A stretch of DNA of 64,000 bases from Nonomuraea longispora (GTDB lineage Bacteria > Actinomycetota > Actinomycetes > Streptosporangiales > Streptosporangiaceae), in the NCBI RefSeq assembly GCF_004348345.1, contig NZ_SMJZ01000010.1:1-64000 (forward strand), in the 5' to 3' direction. The notes beneath the pieces were generated by a model, which was not told where the DNA came from, did no database searches, and worked only from the letters and a program-made list of their open reading frames with translations. The position numbers and the translations under genes are program-made. Every line of letters starts with the position of its first letter. Position 1 is the stretch's first letter. Below are positions 32,761 through 41,029 of this stretch, in pieces.

Positions 32761-33645
32761 ATGGGCGAGGACGCCGAGACCGTACTGATCCGCATCCGTG
32801 CGGCCATGCCCACGCTGCGACCGTCGGAGCGGCGCATCGCGGAGGAGTTCACCGGCGACCCGGCCGCCGCCGCCAACCTGTCCATCGCCGAGCTGGCCGC
32901 CCGCTGCGAGACCTCCACGACCTCGGTGGTGCGCTTCTACCAGCGCATGGGGTACGCGCACTACAAGGACTTCAGGTTCGACCTGACCAGGGCGGTGGCC
33001 AGGGAGGAGCTGACCACCTCCAGCCTGCCCGAGGTGTCCGGCGACATCGACCGGCACGACAGCCTGGAGGGCATCGTCTCCAAGGTGGCGATGAACGAGA
33101 CGTTGTCCATCGCCGACACGGCCCGCGCGATGGACATGGAGGCGCTCGGCGACGCGGTGACGCTGCTGCTGGGGGCCCGCAGGATCGACACCTTCGGCGT
33201 CGGCGCGAGCGCCCTCGTGGGGCTCGACCTGCAGCAGAAGCTGTCGCGCATCGGGCGTACGGCGATCAACTGGCACGACGCCCACTCGGCCTGGACCTCG
33301 GCGGCCACGCTGGACGGCGCCTGCGTGGCGGTGGCCGTCTCGCACACCGGCGCCACCACCGACACGATCGAGTTCCTCGCGATCGCCCGCGCGTCGGGCG
33401 CCTCCACCGTGGCCATCACGAACTTCCGCGAGTCGCCGCTGGCCGGCACGGCCGACGTGACGCTGACGACGGCCGCTCGGGAGACCAGGTTCCGCTCGGG
33501 CGCGCTGGGCAGCCGCATCGCCCAGCTCATGGTGGTCGACTGCCTGTTCACGGGCGTCGCGCAGGCCTCCTACGACGCCTCGATGGAGGCGCTGCGCAAC
33601 ACGTACGCGGTGGTGCACGACCGAGCCGCCCACAGACCCGGCTAG
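32761..33645 (+). CDS. RpiR/MurR-family regulator with SIS domain
   Basis: The 294-residue regulator has the RpiR N-terminal helix-turn-helix (LRPSERRIAEEF, then SIAELAARCETSTTSVVRFYQRMGY, residues about 18-65) and a C-terminal sugar-phosphate-binding SIS domain (IDTFGVGASALVGLDLQQKL; VAVSHTGATTDTIEFLAIARASGA). By context it senses MurNAc-6P or a related sugar phosphate and controls the divergent murQ-anmK-transporter operon, like MurR in E. coli. Its last four bases overlap the convergent creatininase-family gene. Confidence 0.9.
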   Translation: MGEDAETVLIRIRAAMPTLRPSERRIAEEFTGDPAAAANLSIAELAARCETSTTSVVRFYQRMGYAHYKDFRFDLTRAVAREELTTSSLPEVSGDIDRHDSLEGIVSKVAMNETLSIADTARAMDMEALGDAVTLLLGARRIDTFGVGASALVGLDLQQKLSRIGRTAINWHDAHSAWTSAATLDGACVAVAVSHTGATTDTIEFLAIARASGASTVAITNFRESPLAGTADVTLTTAARETRFRSGALGSRIAQLMVVDCLFTGVAQASYDASMEALRNTYAVVHDRAAHRPG

Positions 33646-34406
33646 GACACGTACGGCTGGAAGAAGCGGGTCAGCAGGCCGGTCAGACGGTCGAGATACT
33701 CCTCGCCCGCCCGTGCGGTCGCCGGCCGGGGGTCGCCCAGCACGCCGATCTCCGACAGCGCCCTGGTGCCGTGCTCGAACAATCTGCGCGCGGTCGGCTC
33801 GTCGAAACGGCCGCCGAAGCCGGCCTCGGCCCGGTCCATGTCGACCAGGTCGGGCCGGAGCGCGAGCACGATCGACGTCTCGGCCTCACCCGCGTGCGAG
33901 CCGCTGACCTCGGGCGGGAACCCGCGCTCCCGCCCGGCCTCCGCCAGCGCCCCCACGAACTCCTGCAGGTCGGTGTACGGGACGAGCCGCGCGCCGCCCA
34001 CCCGGCCCCGCGTCTCCGCGTGCAGCGCGGCCAGCGGGGCGAAGTTGCCGCCGTGGCTGGGCAGGACCAGTACGGTCTCGAACCCGTGGGCGGCCAGGCT
34101 CTCGCAACAGCGCAGGATCACGGCCTTGAACGTCGCCTCGTCGAGGGTGACGGTGCCGGGGAAGGCCATGTGGTGGGTGGAAACCCCGAACGGGACGGTC
34201 GGGGCGAGGACCACGCCGGGCAGCCGTTCCGCCACCCTGGCCGCGAGGGCGTCCCCGAGCATGGTGTCGGTCAGCAGCGGCAGATGAGGGCCGTGCTGCT
34301 CGGTGGAGCCGGCCGCGAACAGGGCGGTCCGCGCACCCGCGGCCATCCGCTCCTCGACCTGCCGCCAGGTCATCTCGGCCAGGCGCGGGGCCGGCGTGCG
34401 GTTCAT
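33642..34406 (-). CDS. Creatininase-family amidohydrolase
   Basis: The 254-residue protein has the metal-binding pattern of the creatininase/MftE family: Glu and His in GSTEQHGPHLPLLTD, His in SHGGNFAPL, Glu in SGSHAGEAETS. The two-metal enzymes of this family open cyclic or linear amides (creatinine, formamidopyrimidine, the PqqA-like mycofactocin peptide). It is the last gene after the dipeptidase and truncated beta-lactamase-like gene, with 4-nt overlaps, so a peptide or lactam amide is likely; the true substrate is unknown. Confidence 0.87.
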   Translation of the reverse strand: MNRTPAPRLAEMTWRQVEERMAAGARTALFAAGSTEQHGPHLPLLTDTMLGDALAARVAERLPGVVLAPTVPFGVSTHHMAFPGTVTLDEATFKAVILRCCESLAAHGFETVLVLPSHGGNFAPLAALHAETRGRVGGARLVPYTDLQEFVGALAEAGRERGFPPEVSGSHAGEAETSIVLALRPDLVDMDRAEAGFGGRFDEPTARRLFEHGTRALSEIGVLGDPRPATARAGEEYLDRLTGLLTRFFQPYVS

Positions 34407-34777
34407 CGGGTGCTCCTCAGGCGGTCGACGAGCAGCCGCGCGACCGCCCCGATCGCGGCGTCCGCCCTCGCGTCGCGCAGGTCGAAGTCGTGCTGGCGCA
34501 GGAAGATCGCAACGGCGTACTCCTCGCCGCCGCCGAAGTCGACGACGCCGACCTCGTTGCGCACGCCGCCGTAGAAGGTGCCGGTCTTGCCGGCGATCTT
34601 CGGGCCGTCGCGGTAGGCGGTGGAGAGCCGGTGCGGGGCGTACTCGGCGTCGGCGTCGAGGGCGAGTTCGGCGCCGCCGCCCACGGGCCGGGCGTGGAAG
34701 GCGCCGGTCGTGCCCGCCGCGGCCAGGGTCTCGCGCGCCTGCTCGATCGTGGCCAGGGCGCCGGTGGCGATGGTCAT
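34403..34777 (-). pseudogene. Beta-lactamase-fold hydrolase with internal in-frame deletion
   Basis: The 124-residue frame has the first 35-40 residues of a class A beta-lactamase-like hydrolase (ARETLAAAGTTGAFHARPV, then ELALDADAEYAP) fused directly to its last third (HRLSTAYRDGPKIAGKTGTF, NEVGVVDFGGGEEYAVAIF). The roughly 150 residues between, including SxxK with the nucleophile Ser, SDN and the omega loop, are missing; only KTG remains. The frame is kept, and both ends overlap neighbours as ATGA, so it may be translated, but it cannot be an active serine hydrolase. Whole members of the family are usually 270-300 residues. Confidence 0.75.
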
Positions 34778-35811
34778 GTCGTGCTCCCTGCGTCGTGCCA
34801 GACCTGGTCGAAGACGCGCAGCCAGTTGCCGCCGAGAACGGCCCGGGTCTCGTCCTCGGTGTAGCCGCGGTCGAGCAGCCGCTGCGTCAGGTTGGGCAGG
34901 CCGGACGCGTCGTCCAGCCCGGCCGGGAAGTGCCACGGGGGTGGCGGGTAGGTGGCCGCCGACCAGATGCCGTCGCGTACGTACTGCTCGTAGAGCTCCA
35001 TGGGCGGGTTGCGGATCGTGTAGTCGAGCCCGATGCCGACGTGGGCGACCCCGACCAGGTCGGCGACGTAGGTGATGGCGTCGACGAAGCGGTCGAGCGT
35101 CGGCGGCGAGTGCGCGGACAGGAAGCCGGGGAAGCCGTTGATCCCGATCAGCCCGCCGGTCGCGGCGAGGTCCCTGATCAGGGCGTCGGAGATGTTGCGC
35201 GAGCTGGGATGCAGCCCGGCGGGGTTGGAGTGGGAGGCGACGACCGGCGCCGTGGACAGCGCGACGGCCTCGTGGCTGGTGCGGGCGCCGGTGTGCGAGA
35301 CGTCGATGACGATGCCCAGCCGGTTGAGCTCGGCGACGACCGTGCGGCCGAGCGAGCTGAGACCGGCGTCCGACGGCTCCTCGCAGCCGTCGCCGACGGG
35401 ACTGCGCTGGTTGTAGGCGAGCTGCACGACCCGTACGCCGAGCCGCCAGAACAGCTCGACGAGGTCGGCTTCGTACTCGAGCGCGTGGGTGCCCTGGAAG
35501 TGCAGGACCACCGCGAGCCTGCCGTCCCTCTTCGCCTGGCGGATCTGCTCGGCCGAGGTCGCGAGCACCAGCCGGTCCGGGCGTTCACGCAGGTAGCGGA
35601 AGGCCTCGGCGAGGAGGGAGACCGCCCTGCGGCAGTCCTCGAACGCCACGAAGCTGACCACGCAGCAGGTGGCGCCCCCGTCGATCCAGGTCTGCAGCCG
35701 CTCCCTCCAGTGGTAGCCCGGACAGGTGCCGTCCACGACGATCGCCGAGTCGTGGAGGGCGCGTGCGGGTCGGGTGACGGTCGTGGTCGGCCCCGGCTTC
35801 TGCGTCGACAC
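34774..35811 (-). CDS. M19-family (renal-type) dipeptidase, variant metal site
   Basis: The 345-residue protein follows the M19 membrane-dipeptidase fold: IVIDVSHTGARTSHEAV and APVVASHSNPAGLHPSSRN hold two metal His residues, then GGLIGINGFPGFL, VGIGLDY with the late Asp, and GGNWLRVF. The usual N-terminal metal motif DxHxD is replaced by VVDGTCPGYHW, so one metal site looks changed. Family members cut dipeptides, often with D-residues, as found in wall peptides. No signal peptide is seen despite the family name. GTG start with AAGGAG six bases upstream, ten bases after the GntR gene. Confidence 0.85.
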   Translation of the reverse strand: MSTQKPGPTTTVTRPARALHDSAIVVDGTCPGYHWRERLQTWIDGGATCCVVSFVAFEDCRRAVSLLAEAFRYLRERPDRLVLATSAEQIRQAKRDGRLAVVLHFQGTHALEYEADLVELFWRLGVRVVQLAYNQRSPVGDGCEEPSDAGLSSLGRTVVAELNRLGIVIDVSHTGARTSHEAVALSTAPVVASHSNPAGLHPSSRNISDALIRDLAATGGLIGINGFPGFLSAHSPPTLDRFVDAITYVADLVGVAHVGIGLDYTIRNPPMELYEQYVRDGIWSAATYPPPPWHFPAGLDDASGLPNLTQRLLDRGYTEDETRAVLGGNWLRVFDQVWHDAGSTT

Positions 35812-35821
35812 GGAGATCTCC

Positions 35822-36520
35822 TTACCGGACGCCGGGCGCGGTCCGCCCGTCGTCCTCCGGCTGCCCCGCCCAGAGGCCGCGGGCGTGGTTGACGTGCGTG
35901 GTCATCAGTGCCTCCGCGCCCGGCCTGTCGCCGGCGGCGAGCAGGTCGAGCAGGTGTACGTGCTCGCGGGCGGACTCCACGAGCGAGGCGGCTCCCCGCA
36001 GCTTCGGCAGCGCCGACAGCCGGGTCTGGTAGCGCAGGATCCGGACGAGCTCGACGTAGCGCGGGTTGCCGAGCAGCGCGGTCAGCGACAGGTGGAACTC
36101 GCTGTCGCGCACGACGAACGCCACCATGTCGCCGTTCGCCGCGTGCTGGACGAGCTCTTCGGCCATCGGCCGCAGCTTCTCCAGCTCGGGCACCGGCCGC
36201 AGGTCGGCCAGCCGGCCCATCGCGGGCACCTCCAGGGTCAGCCGGATCTCGACGATGTCGTCGAGCTCCTTGCCGGTGGCCACGCGTACGCGAAAGCCGC
36301 GGTTCTGGACCATCTCGACGAGCTCTTCCTTGGCCAGTTCGAGCACGGCCTCCCGGACGGGCGTCGCCGAGACGCCCAGCTGCGCCGCGATGGCGGACAT
36401 CGAGTAGATCACGCCGGGCGTGAGGGAGCCGGCGATGATCTGGCCCCTCAGCTGCGCCGCGGCCTCGTCGCGCAGGTTGCGGCGGGGCAGCGACTCGAAC
36501 AGGGGCTCCGACCTCGTCAT
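35822..36520 (-). CDS. GntR-family regulator (FCD/FadR subfamily)
   Basis: The 232-residue regulator has a winged helix (residues about 10-75: LRGQIIAGSLTPGVIY, SMSAIAAQLGVSATPVREAVL, then NRGFRV) and an all-helical FCD ligand domain with metal-type His residues (VRDSEFHLSL; SAREHVHLLDLL; MTTHVNHARG). It heads the operon with the dipeptidase and faces the second peptide importer, so it likely controls both. ATG at 36520 has GGAG six bases upstream; two earlier ATGs (36538, 36562) are less well placed. Confidence 0.9.
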   Translation of the reverse strand: MTRSEPLFESLPRRNLRDEAAAQLRGQIIAGSLTPGVIYSMSAIAAQLGVSATPVREAVLELAKEELVEMVQNRGFRVRVATGKELDDIVEIRLTLEVPAMGRLADLRPVPELEKLRPMAEELVQHAANGDMVAFVVRDSEFHLSLTALLGNPRYVELVRILRYQTRLSALPKLRGAASLVESAREHVHLLDLLAAGDRPGAEALMTTHVNHARGLWAGQPEDDGRTAPGVR

Positions 36521-36555
36521 AGGGCGCTCCTTCTGCATCCGGCCCTCGATTCCCA

Positions 36556-36596
36556 TTGACATGTCGTATGTAAGGTATTACCCATTAAGCCTTACA
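36556..36596. promoter_or_regulatory. GntR operator candidates and -35 in the divergent region
   Basis: A perfect inverted repeat TGTAAGG-N14-CCTTACA (36569-36575 / 36590-36596) encloses a smaller GTAA-N4-TTAC palindrome (36570-36581). A consensus TTGACA (36556-36561) lies just before, facing the importer genes, although no strong -10 follows at 16-18 nt. The symmetric sites are good candidates for the adjacent GntR regulator. Confidence 0.5.
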
Positions 36597-36623
36597 GGCA
36601 ACCGGGGGTTAAGGAGTACGTGA

Positions 36624-38219
36624 ATGGGCGATAAAGCACCCCCCGAAACGCGGGTCCCCTTGACGAGACGCGGGCTGTTCGCCGGGGCAGCGACGCTCGC
36701 GGTGAGCGCGTGCGGCGGCGGACGCTCCTCGGCGCCCATGAACACCGCCGGGCCCACCGGGCCGCCGCGCAGAGGCGGCACCCTGCGGCTGCCGCTGACG
36801 GCCGAGCCGATCGCGCCGGCGTTCGACATGGGCACCAGTGCGGCGGGCTCGGTCGGCACCGCGGCCATCGCCACCCTCGCCTACAACGGCCTGGTCGAGG
36901 TGAGCGACGGCAAGGTCGTCCCGCAACTCGCCGAGGCCTGGGACCGGGCCTCCCCCACGCGCTACGTCTTCGACCTCCGGCGGGACGTCGTCTTCCACGA
37001 CGGCACGCCCTTCGACGCCGCGGCCGTCAAGGCCAACTTCGACCGGCTGCTCGACCCCGAGGGAGACGGGGTCAACCTGCCGCCGTTCCTGGAGTCGGTG
37101 AAGGTCCTCGGCAGGCACCAGGTGGAGATGCGGCTGTCCCGCCCGGCCGCGTCGTTCCTGCCCTCGCTGCGCAGAGGACGGGTGATGATGATGTCACCGG
37201 TCGCCGTGGCGAAGTTCGCGAAGTCCGATCCGTTCCGCGCCTCGGTCGGCACCGGGCCGTACGTGTTCAAGGAATATCGGGCAGGCAACGTGATCCGCCT
37301 GGAGCGCAACGACGACTACTGGGGCGACGACAACTACCTGGACGCCATCACGTTCACCATCATCCCGGACACCAACACCCAGATCATGGCGTTCCTCAAC
37401 GACGAGTTCGACATGATCGACGTGCTGCCGGGCAAGGCGAGCCAGGTCAAGCGGCGCAGGGACGCCGTGTGGCGCGAGAACACCGGCAACACCTTCAACT
37501 ACCTCACCTTCAACCAGACGGTGAAGCCGTTCGACAACGCCGACGTGCGCCGCGGCTTCTCGGCCGCGCTCGACAGGGAGGGGATCGCCGCGGGGATCTA
37601 CGGCGGGCACGCCAAGGCCGCCCACGGGCCGTTCTCCCCCGCCATCGGCCCCGCCTTCGAGGACCTGTCGGGCGGCGCCGCACAGGCGTACTCGGTCGAC
37701 GAGGCCAAGAAGTTCCTTGCCAGGGCCGGGTACGACTTCGGCGCGGAGGTCGCCTTCAACGCCTTCACGCAGTCGCCGTGGGCGCAGGAGGCCGACGCGA
37801 TGGCGGCGCAACTGGAGCAGGTCGGCGTCAACGTGCGGCTCAACAAGGAGGACTTCGGCTCGTGGGCCGACCGCATCTACACCAGCCGCGACTTCGCGCT
37901 GACCAACAGCGGCCAGACGACCCGCACCGTCGACCCCGATGAGGTCATCTACCCGCTGGTGCACAGCAAGGGCGACCTCAACGTCTCCGGAGTCGACGAT
38001 CCCGAGCTCGACGACCTGCTGGAGAAGGCGCGCGCCGAGGACGACCCCGGCCTGCGGGCGGAGATGTACCACGACGTCGCCCGCCTGGTCGCCGACAACG
38101 CCTACGCCGCCTTCACCGTGTGGCCCTCGACGCTGACCGCCATGAGCCCCAAGGTGGGCGGCTACGCCTTCTCGCCCGGCGGAACCCACGGAGCGGCGCA
38201 ATGCTGGCTGTCCGCTTGA
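36624..38219 (+). CDS. Family 5 substrate-binding lipoprotein, Tat-type signal
   Basis: The 531-residue exported binding protein has a twin-arginine-like leader (LTRRGLFAGAATLAV) and lipobox VSAC, lipidated at Cys30. The OppA-class body shows YVFDLRRDVVFHDGTPFDA and RLERNDDYWGDDNYLD. First gene of the second peptide importer. AAGGAG lies seven bases before the ATG. The ligand is unknown; the neighbouring dipeptidase and GntR regulator suggest short peptides. Confidence 0.92.
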   Translation: MGDKAPPETRVPLTRRGLFAGAATLAVSACGGGRSSAPMNTAGPTGPPRRGGTLRLPLTAEPIAPAFDMGTSAAGSVGTAAIATLAYNGLVEVSDGKVVPQLAEAWDRASPTRYVFDLRRDVVFHDGTPFDAAAVKANFDRLLDPEGDGVNLPPFLESVKVLGRHQVEMRLSRPAASFLPSLRRGRVMMMSPVAVAKFAKSDPFRASVGTGPYVFKEYRAGNVIRLERNDDYWGDDNYLDAITFTIIPDTNTQIMAFLNDEFDMIDVLPGKASQVKRRRDAVWRENTGNTFNYLTFNQTVKPFDNADVRRGFSAALDREGIAAGIYGGHAKAAHGPFSPAIGPAFEDLSGGAAQAYSVDEAKKFLARAGYDFGAEVAFNAFTQSPWAQEADAMAAQLEQVGVNVRLNKEDFGSWADRIYTSRDFALTNSGQTTRTVDPDEVIYPLVHSKGDLNVSGVDDPELDDLLEKARAEDDPGLRAEMYHDVARLVADNAYAAFTVWPSTLTAMSPKVGGYAFSPGGTHGAAQCWLSA

Positions 38220-39190
38220 ACCGCGCACGCCGGCTCGGCCCCCGCGTGGTGCTGCCGCTGGCGGGCAGCGTCCTGCAGGCCGCGGTGGTGGCCGCCGCCA
38301 CCTTCGTGGTGTTCCTGCTGATGCGGCTGATCCCCGGCGACCCGGCCAGGATCCTCGCGGGACCGGGCGGCTCGGTCACCCCGGAACAGGTCGAACGCAC
38401 CCGCCGGGAGCTCGGGCTCGACGACCCGATCGCGCTCCAGTACTGGAACTGGATCACGGACGCCGTGCGCGGCGACTTCGGCAACTCGCTGGTCCTCAAC
38501 GACACCGTCGCCGAACTCCTCGCCGACCGGCTGGTCATCACGTTGCAACTGTCGGTGTACGCGTTCACCCTGGCGGTCGTGCTGGCGATCCCGCTGAGCC
38601 TGGTCGCCGCCCGTCGGCAGGGCGCCATCGCCGACAAGCTCTCCCGGCTGGCCGGCGCGACCGGAGTCGCGGTGCCGAGCTTCTGGCTCGCGCTGCTGCT
38701 GATCATCGTCGCCCAGGGGGTGCTGCCGACATTCGGCTACGCGCCGCTCTCGGAAGGGCTCGGCGCGCACCTCGGCCACATGCTGCTGCCCGCGCTGGCC
38801 CTCGGGGCCGGGTTCGCGACCCTGGTGTTCGAGACGACCAGAGCGGGGCTGATCGACACGCTGTCCTCCGACTACGTGCGCACCGCCCGCGCGTTCCAGA
38901 TTCCGGAGCGCCGCATCTACGGCCGGTACGCCCTGCGCAACGCCTTCCTGCCCACGCTCACGATCTTCGGTCTGGAGGCAGGCGCCCTGATGGCCGGCGC
39001 GCTCCTGGTGGAGAACGCGTTCGCGCTCCCCGGCATGGGCCGGCTCATCGTGCAGGGGGTGCTGTCGCGGGACTATCCCGTGGTGCAGGCGTGCATCCTC
39101 GTGATCGTGGTCGTCTTCGTCGCCGTCAACCTGCTGATGGATCTCCTCTACGCCGTGGTCGATCCGAGAGTGAGGCGATCGCGTGGCTGA
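38201..39190 (+). CDS. Peptide-type ABC permease (DppB class)
   Basis: The 329-residue membrane protein shows the DppB order: first span ending MRLIPGDPARI, loop LGLDDPIALQYWNWITDAVRGDFG, and the EAA loop TARAFQIPERRIYGRYALRN. C-terminus NLLMDLLYAVVDPRVRRS. The ATG at 38201 lies 19 nt inside the binding-protein gene, with GGAG seven bases upstream, so translation is coupled. Confidence 0.93.
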   Translation: MLAVRLNRARRLGPRVVLPLAGSVLQAAVVAAATFVVFLLMRLIPGDPARILAGPGGSVTPEQVERTRRELGLDDPIALQYWNWITDAVRGDFGNSLVLNDTVAELLADRLVITLQLSVYAFTLAVVLAIPLSLVAARRQGAIADKLSRLAGATGVAVPSFWLALLLIIVAQGVLPTFGYAPLSEGLGAHLGHMLLPALALGAGFATLVFETTRAGLIDTLSSDYVRTARAFQIPERRIYGRYALRNAFLPTLTIFGLEAGALMAGALLVENAFALPGMGRLIVQGVLSRDYPVVQACILVIVVVFVAVNLLMDLLYAVVDPRVRRSRG

Positions 39191-40022
39191 GCGTACGACC
39201 CCGGTGGCCGCCCTGCTGCGGCCGCTGACCCAGAAGATCACCTGGTCCGTGCTGGCGGTGTTCGTGCTCGTGGCCGCCGCCGCTCCCCTGCTCGCTCCGT
39301 ACGACCCGGCCGCCCAGGATCTGCGCAACACGCTGATGCCGCCAGGGCCCGGGCACCTGCTGGGCACCGACGAGTTCGGCCGCGACCAGCTAAGCCGGCT
39401 GTTCCACGCGGTGCGCTCGTCCCTGCTCATCAGCCTGGCGACGACCGCGGCGGTGGCGGCGGCGGGCATCCCGCTCGGGCTGCTCGCCGGGTACGCCAGG
39501 GGGTTCGCCAACGTGGTGATCGCCCGAGCCATCGACGTGGGGCTGGCGCTGCCCTCGCTGGTGCTCGCCCTCGGCCTGATCGCCGCGCTCGGCGCCGGGA
39601 TGCGCAGCACCGTCATCGCCCTCGCGGTCGGCTACACCCCCTACCTCGCGCGCGTCGTACGCGGCGTCGTGCTGCGGGTCCGGCAGGAGGAGTACGTCGA
39701 GAGCGCCCGCGTCAGCAACGTGCCGCCGTGGCGGATCGCCGTCAGGCACGTCGTCCCGAACACGCTCGGCGTGACCTCCGTCCAGCTGACGCTGATCTTC
39801 GCCTTCGCCGTCATCGGGGAGGCGGGCCTGAGCTTCGTCGGGCTGGGCGTGCAACCGCCCACGGCGTCGCTGGGCAACCTGCTGGCCGACGGCTCCGCCC
39901 ACAGCCTCGACCTGCCGATCCTGACCGTGGCGCCCGGCCTGGTGATCGCCGTCCTCGTCATCACCCTGCTCTTCGCCGGCGACGGCGTCCGCGACGCGCT
40001 CGACCCCCGGAGACGCCGATGA
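39183..40022 (+). CDS. Peptide-type ABC permease (DppC class)
   Basis: The 279-residue partner permease has the OppC-type loop LLGTDEFGRDQLSRLFHAV and the EAA loop SARVSNVPPWRIAVRHVVPN, with a C-terminal [14 protein letters not shown]. Its GTG start overlaps the previous gene by eight bases and its stop overlaps the next as ATGA. Confidence 0.93.
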   Translation: MAERTTPVAALLRPLTQKITWSVLAVFVLVAAAAPLLAPYDPAAQDLRNTLMPPGPGHLLGTDEFGRDQLSRLFHAVRSSLLISLATTAAVAAAGIPLGLLAGYARGFANVVIARAIDVGLALPSLVLALGLIAALGAGMRSTVIALAVGYTPYLARVVRGVVLRVRQEEYVESARVSNVPPWRIAVRHVVPNTLGVTSVQLTLIFAFAVIGEAGLSFVGLGVQPPTASLGNLLADGSAHSLDLPILTVAPGLVIAVLVITLLFAGDGVRDALDPRRRR

Positions 40023-41029
40023 CCGAAACCCCGACGACCCCGATGACCGAGACCCCGCCGGCCGACCCCTTGCTGGCCCTCGACCGCGTCGAGATCGGCC
40101 TGGCCGCCGATCCGCAGGTCCGCGCCGTCGACGGGCTCGACCTGCGCGTCGCTCCTGGCGAGGCGGTCGCCCTGGTCGGGGAGAGCGGCTCGGGCAAATC
40201 CGTCACCGCCTACGCCGCCCTGGGCCTGCTGGCGCCCGCGCTGCGCGCGTCCGGCACGCTGCGGCTCGGCGCAAGCTCCTACGACCTCGGCGATCCCGGA
40301 GCGCTCAGGCCGCTGCGCGGCGGCGAGATCAGCATGATCTTCCAGGACCCCGGCACCTCGCTGAACCCGGTCATGACCGTCGGACGGCAGCTCGAGGACG
40401 TCCTGCGGCGGCACGGCGGCCCGCCGCGCCGCGAGCGGTGGCGCCGCGTGGTGGACCTGCTGGCCGAGGTCGGCGTCGCCGCGCCCGACCGGGTGGCGCG
40501 GGCCTACCCCTTCGAGCTCTCCGGCGGCATGCGCCAGCGGGTGCTCATCGCCATGGCCCTGTCGTGCGAGCCCCGGCTGCTCATCGCCGACGAGCCCACC
40601 ACCGCCCTGGACACGACCGTCCAGGCACAGATCATGGACCTGCTGATGACCCTCGTGCGCGACAGGGGGATGGCCATGTTGTTCATCTCCCACGACCTCG
40701 GCCTCGTCGCCGGGTCCTGCCGGCGCATGTACGTGATGTACGCCGGCCGCGTCGTGGAGAGCGGCCCGGTGGCGGACGTGCTGCGGCGGCCCCGGCATCC
40801 CTACACCAAGGCGCTGGTCGGCTGCCGTCCCACCGCGGACCGGCGGCTCGCGCGGCTGCCCAGCATCCCCGGCACCGTGCCGCCGATCGGGTCCATGCCG
40901 TCCGGGTGCCGGTTCGCGCCGCGGTGCCCGATCGCCGTCGAGCAGTGCCGTACCGCCGATCCGGAGTTGCGCGCCGTCGGCGGGAACGTCAGCGTCGCGT
41001 GCCTGCGGGCCAGCGAGGAGGAGTCGTGA
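40019..41029 (+). CDS. Oligopeptide ABC ATPase (OppD class)
   Basis: The 336-residue ATPase has Walker [10 protein letters not shown], the Q-loop [13 protein letters not shown], signature [15 protein letters not shown] and Walker [13 protein letters not shown]. The C-terminal OppD/F extension ends in a Cys group ([15 protein letters not shown]) typical of this class. It works with the OppF-like ATPase that follows with a GTGA overlap. Confidence 0.93.
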   Translation: MTETPTTPMTETPPADPLLALDRVEIGLAADPQVRAVDGLDLRVAPGEAVALVGESGSGKSVTAYAALGLLAPALRASGTLRLGASSYDLGDPGALRPLRGGEISMIFQDPGTSLNPVMTVGRQLEDVLRRHGGPPRRERWRRVVDLLAEVGVAAPDRVARAYPFELSGGMRQRVLIAMALSCEPRLLIADEPTTALDTTVQAQIMDLLMTLVRDRGMAMLFISHDLGLVAGSCRRMYVMYAGRVVESGPVADVLRRPRHPYTKALVGCRPTADRRLARLPSIPGTVPPIGSMPSGCRFAPRCPIAVEQCRTADPELRAVGGNVSVACLRASEEES

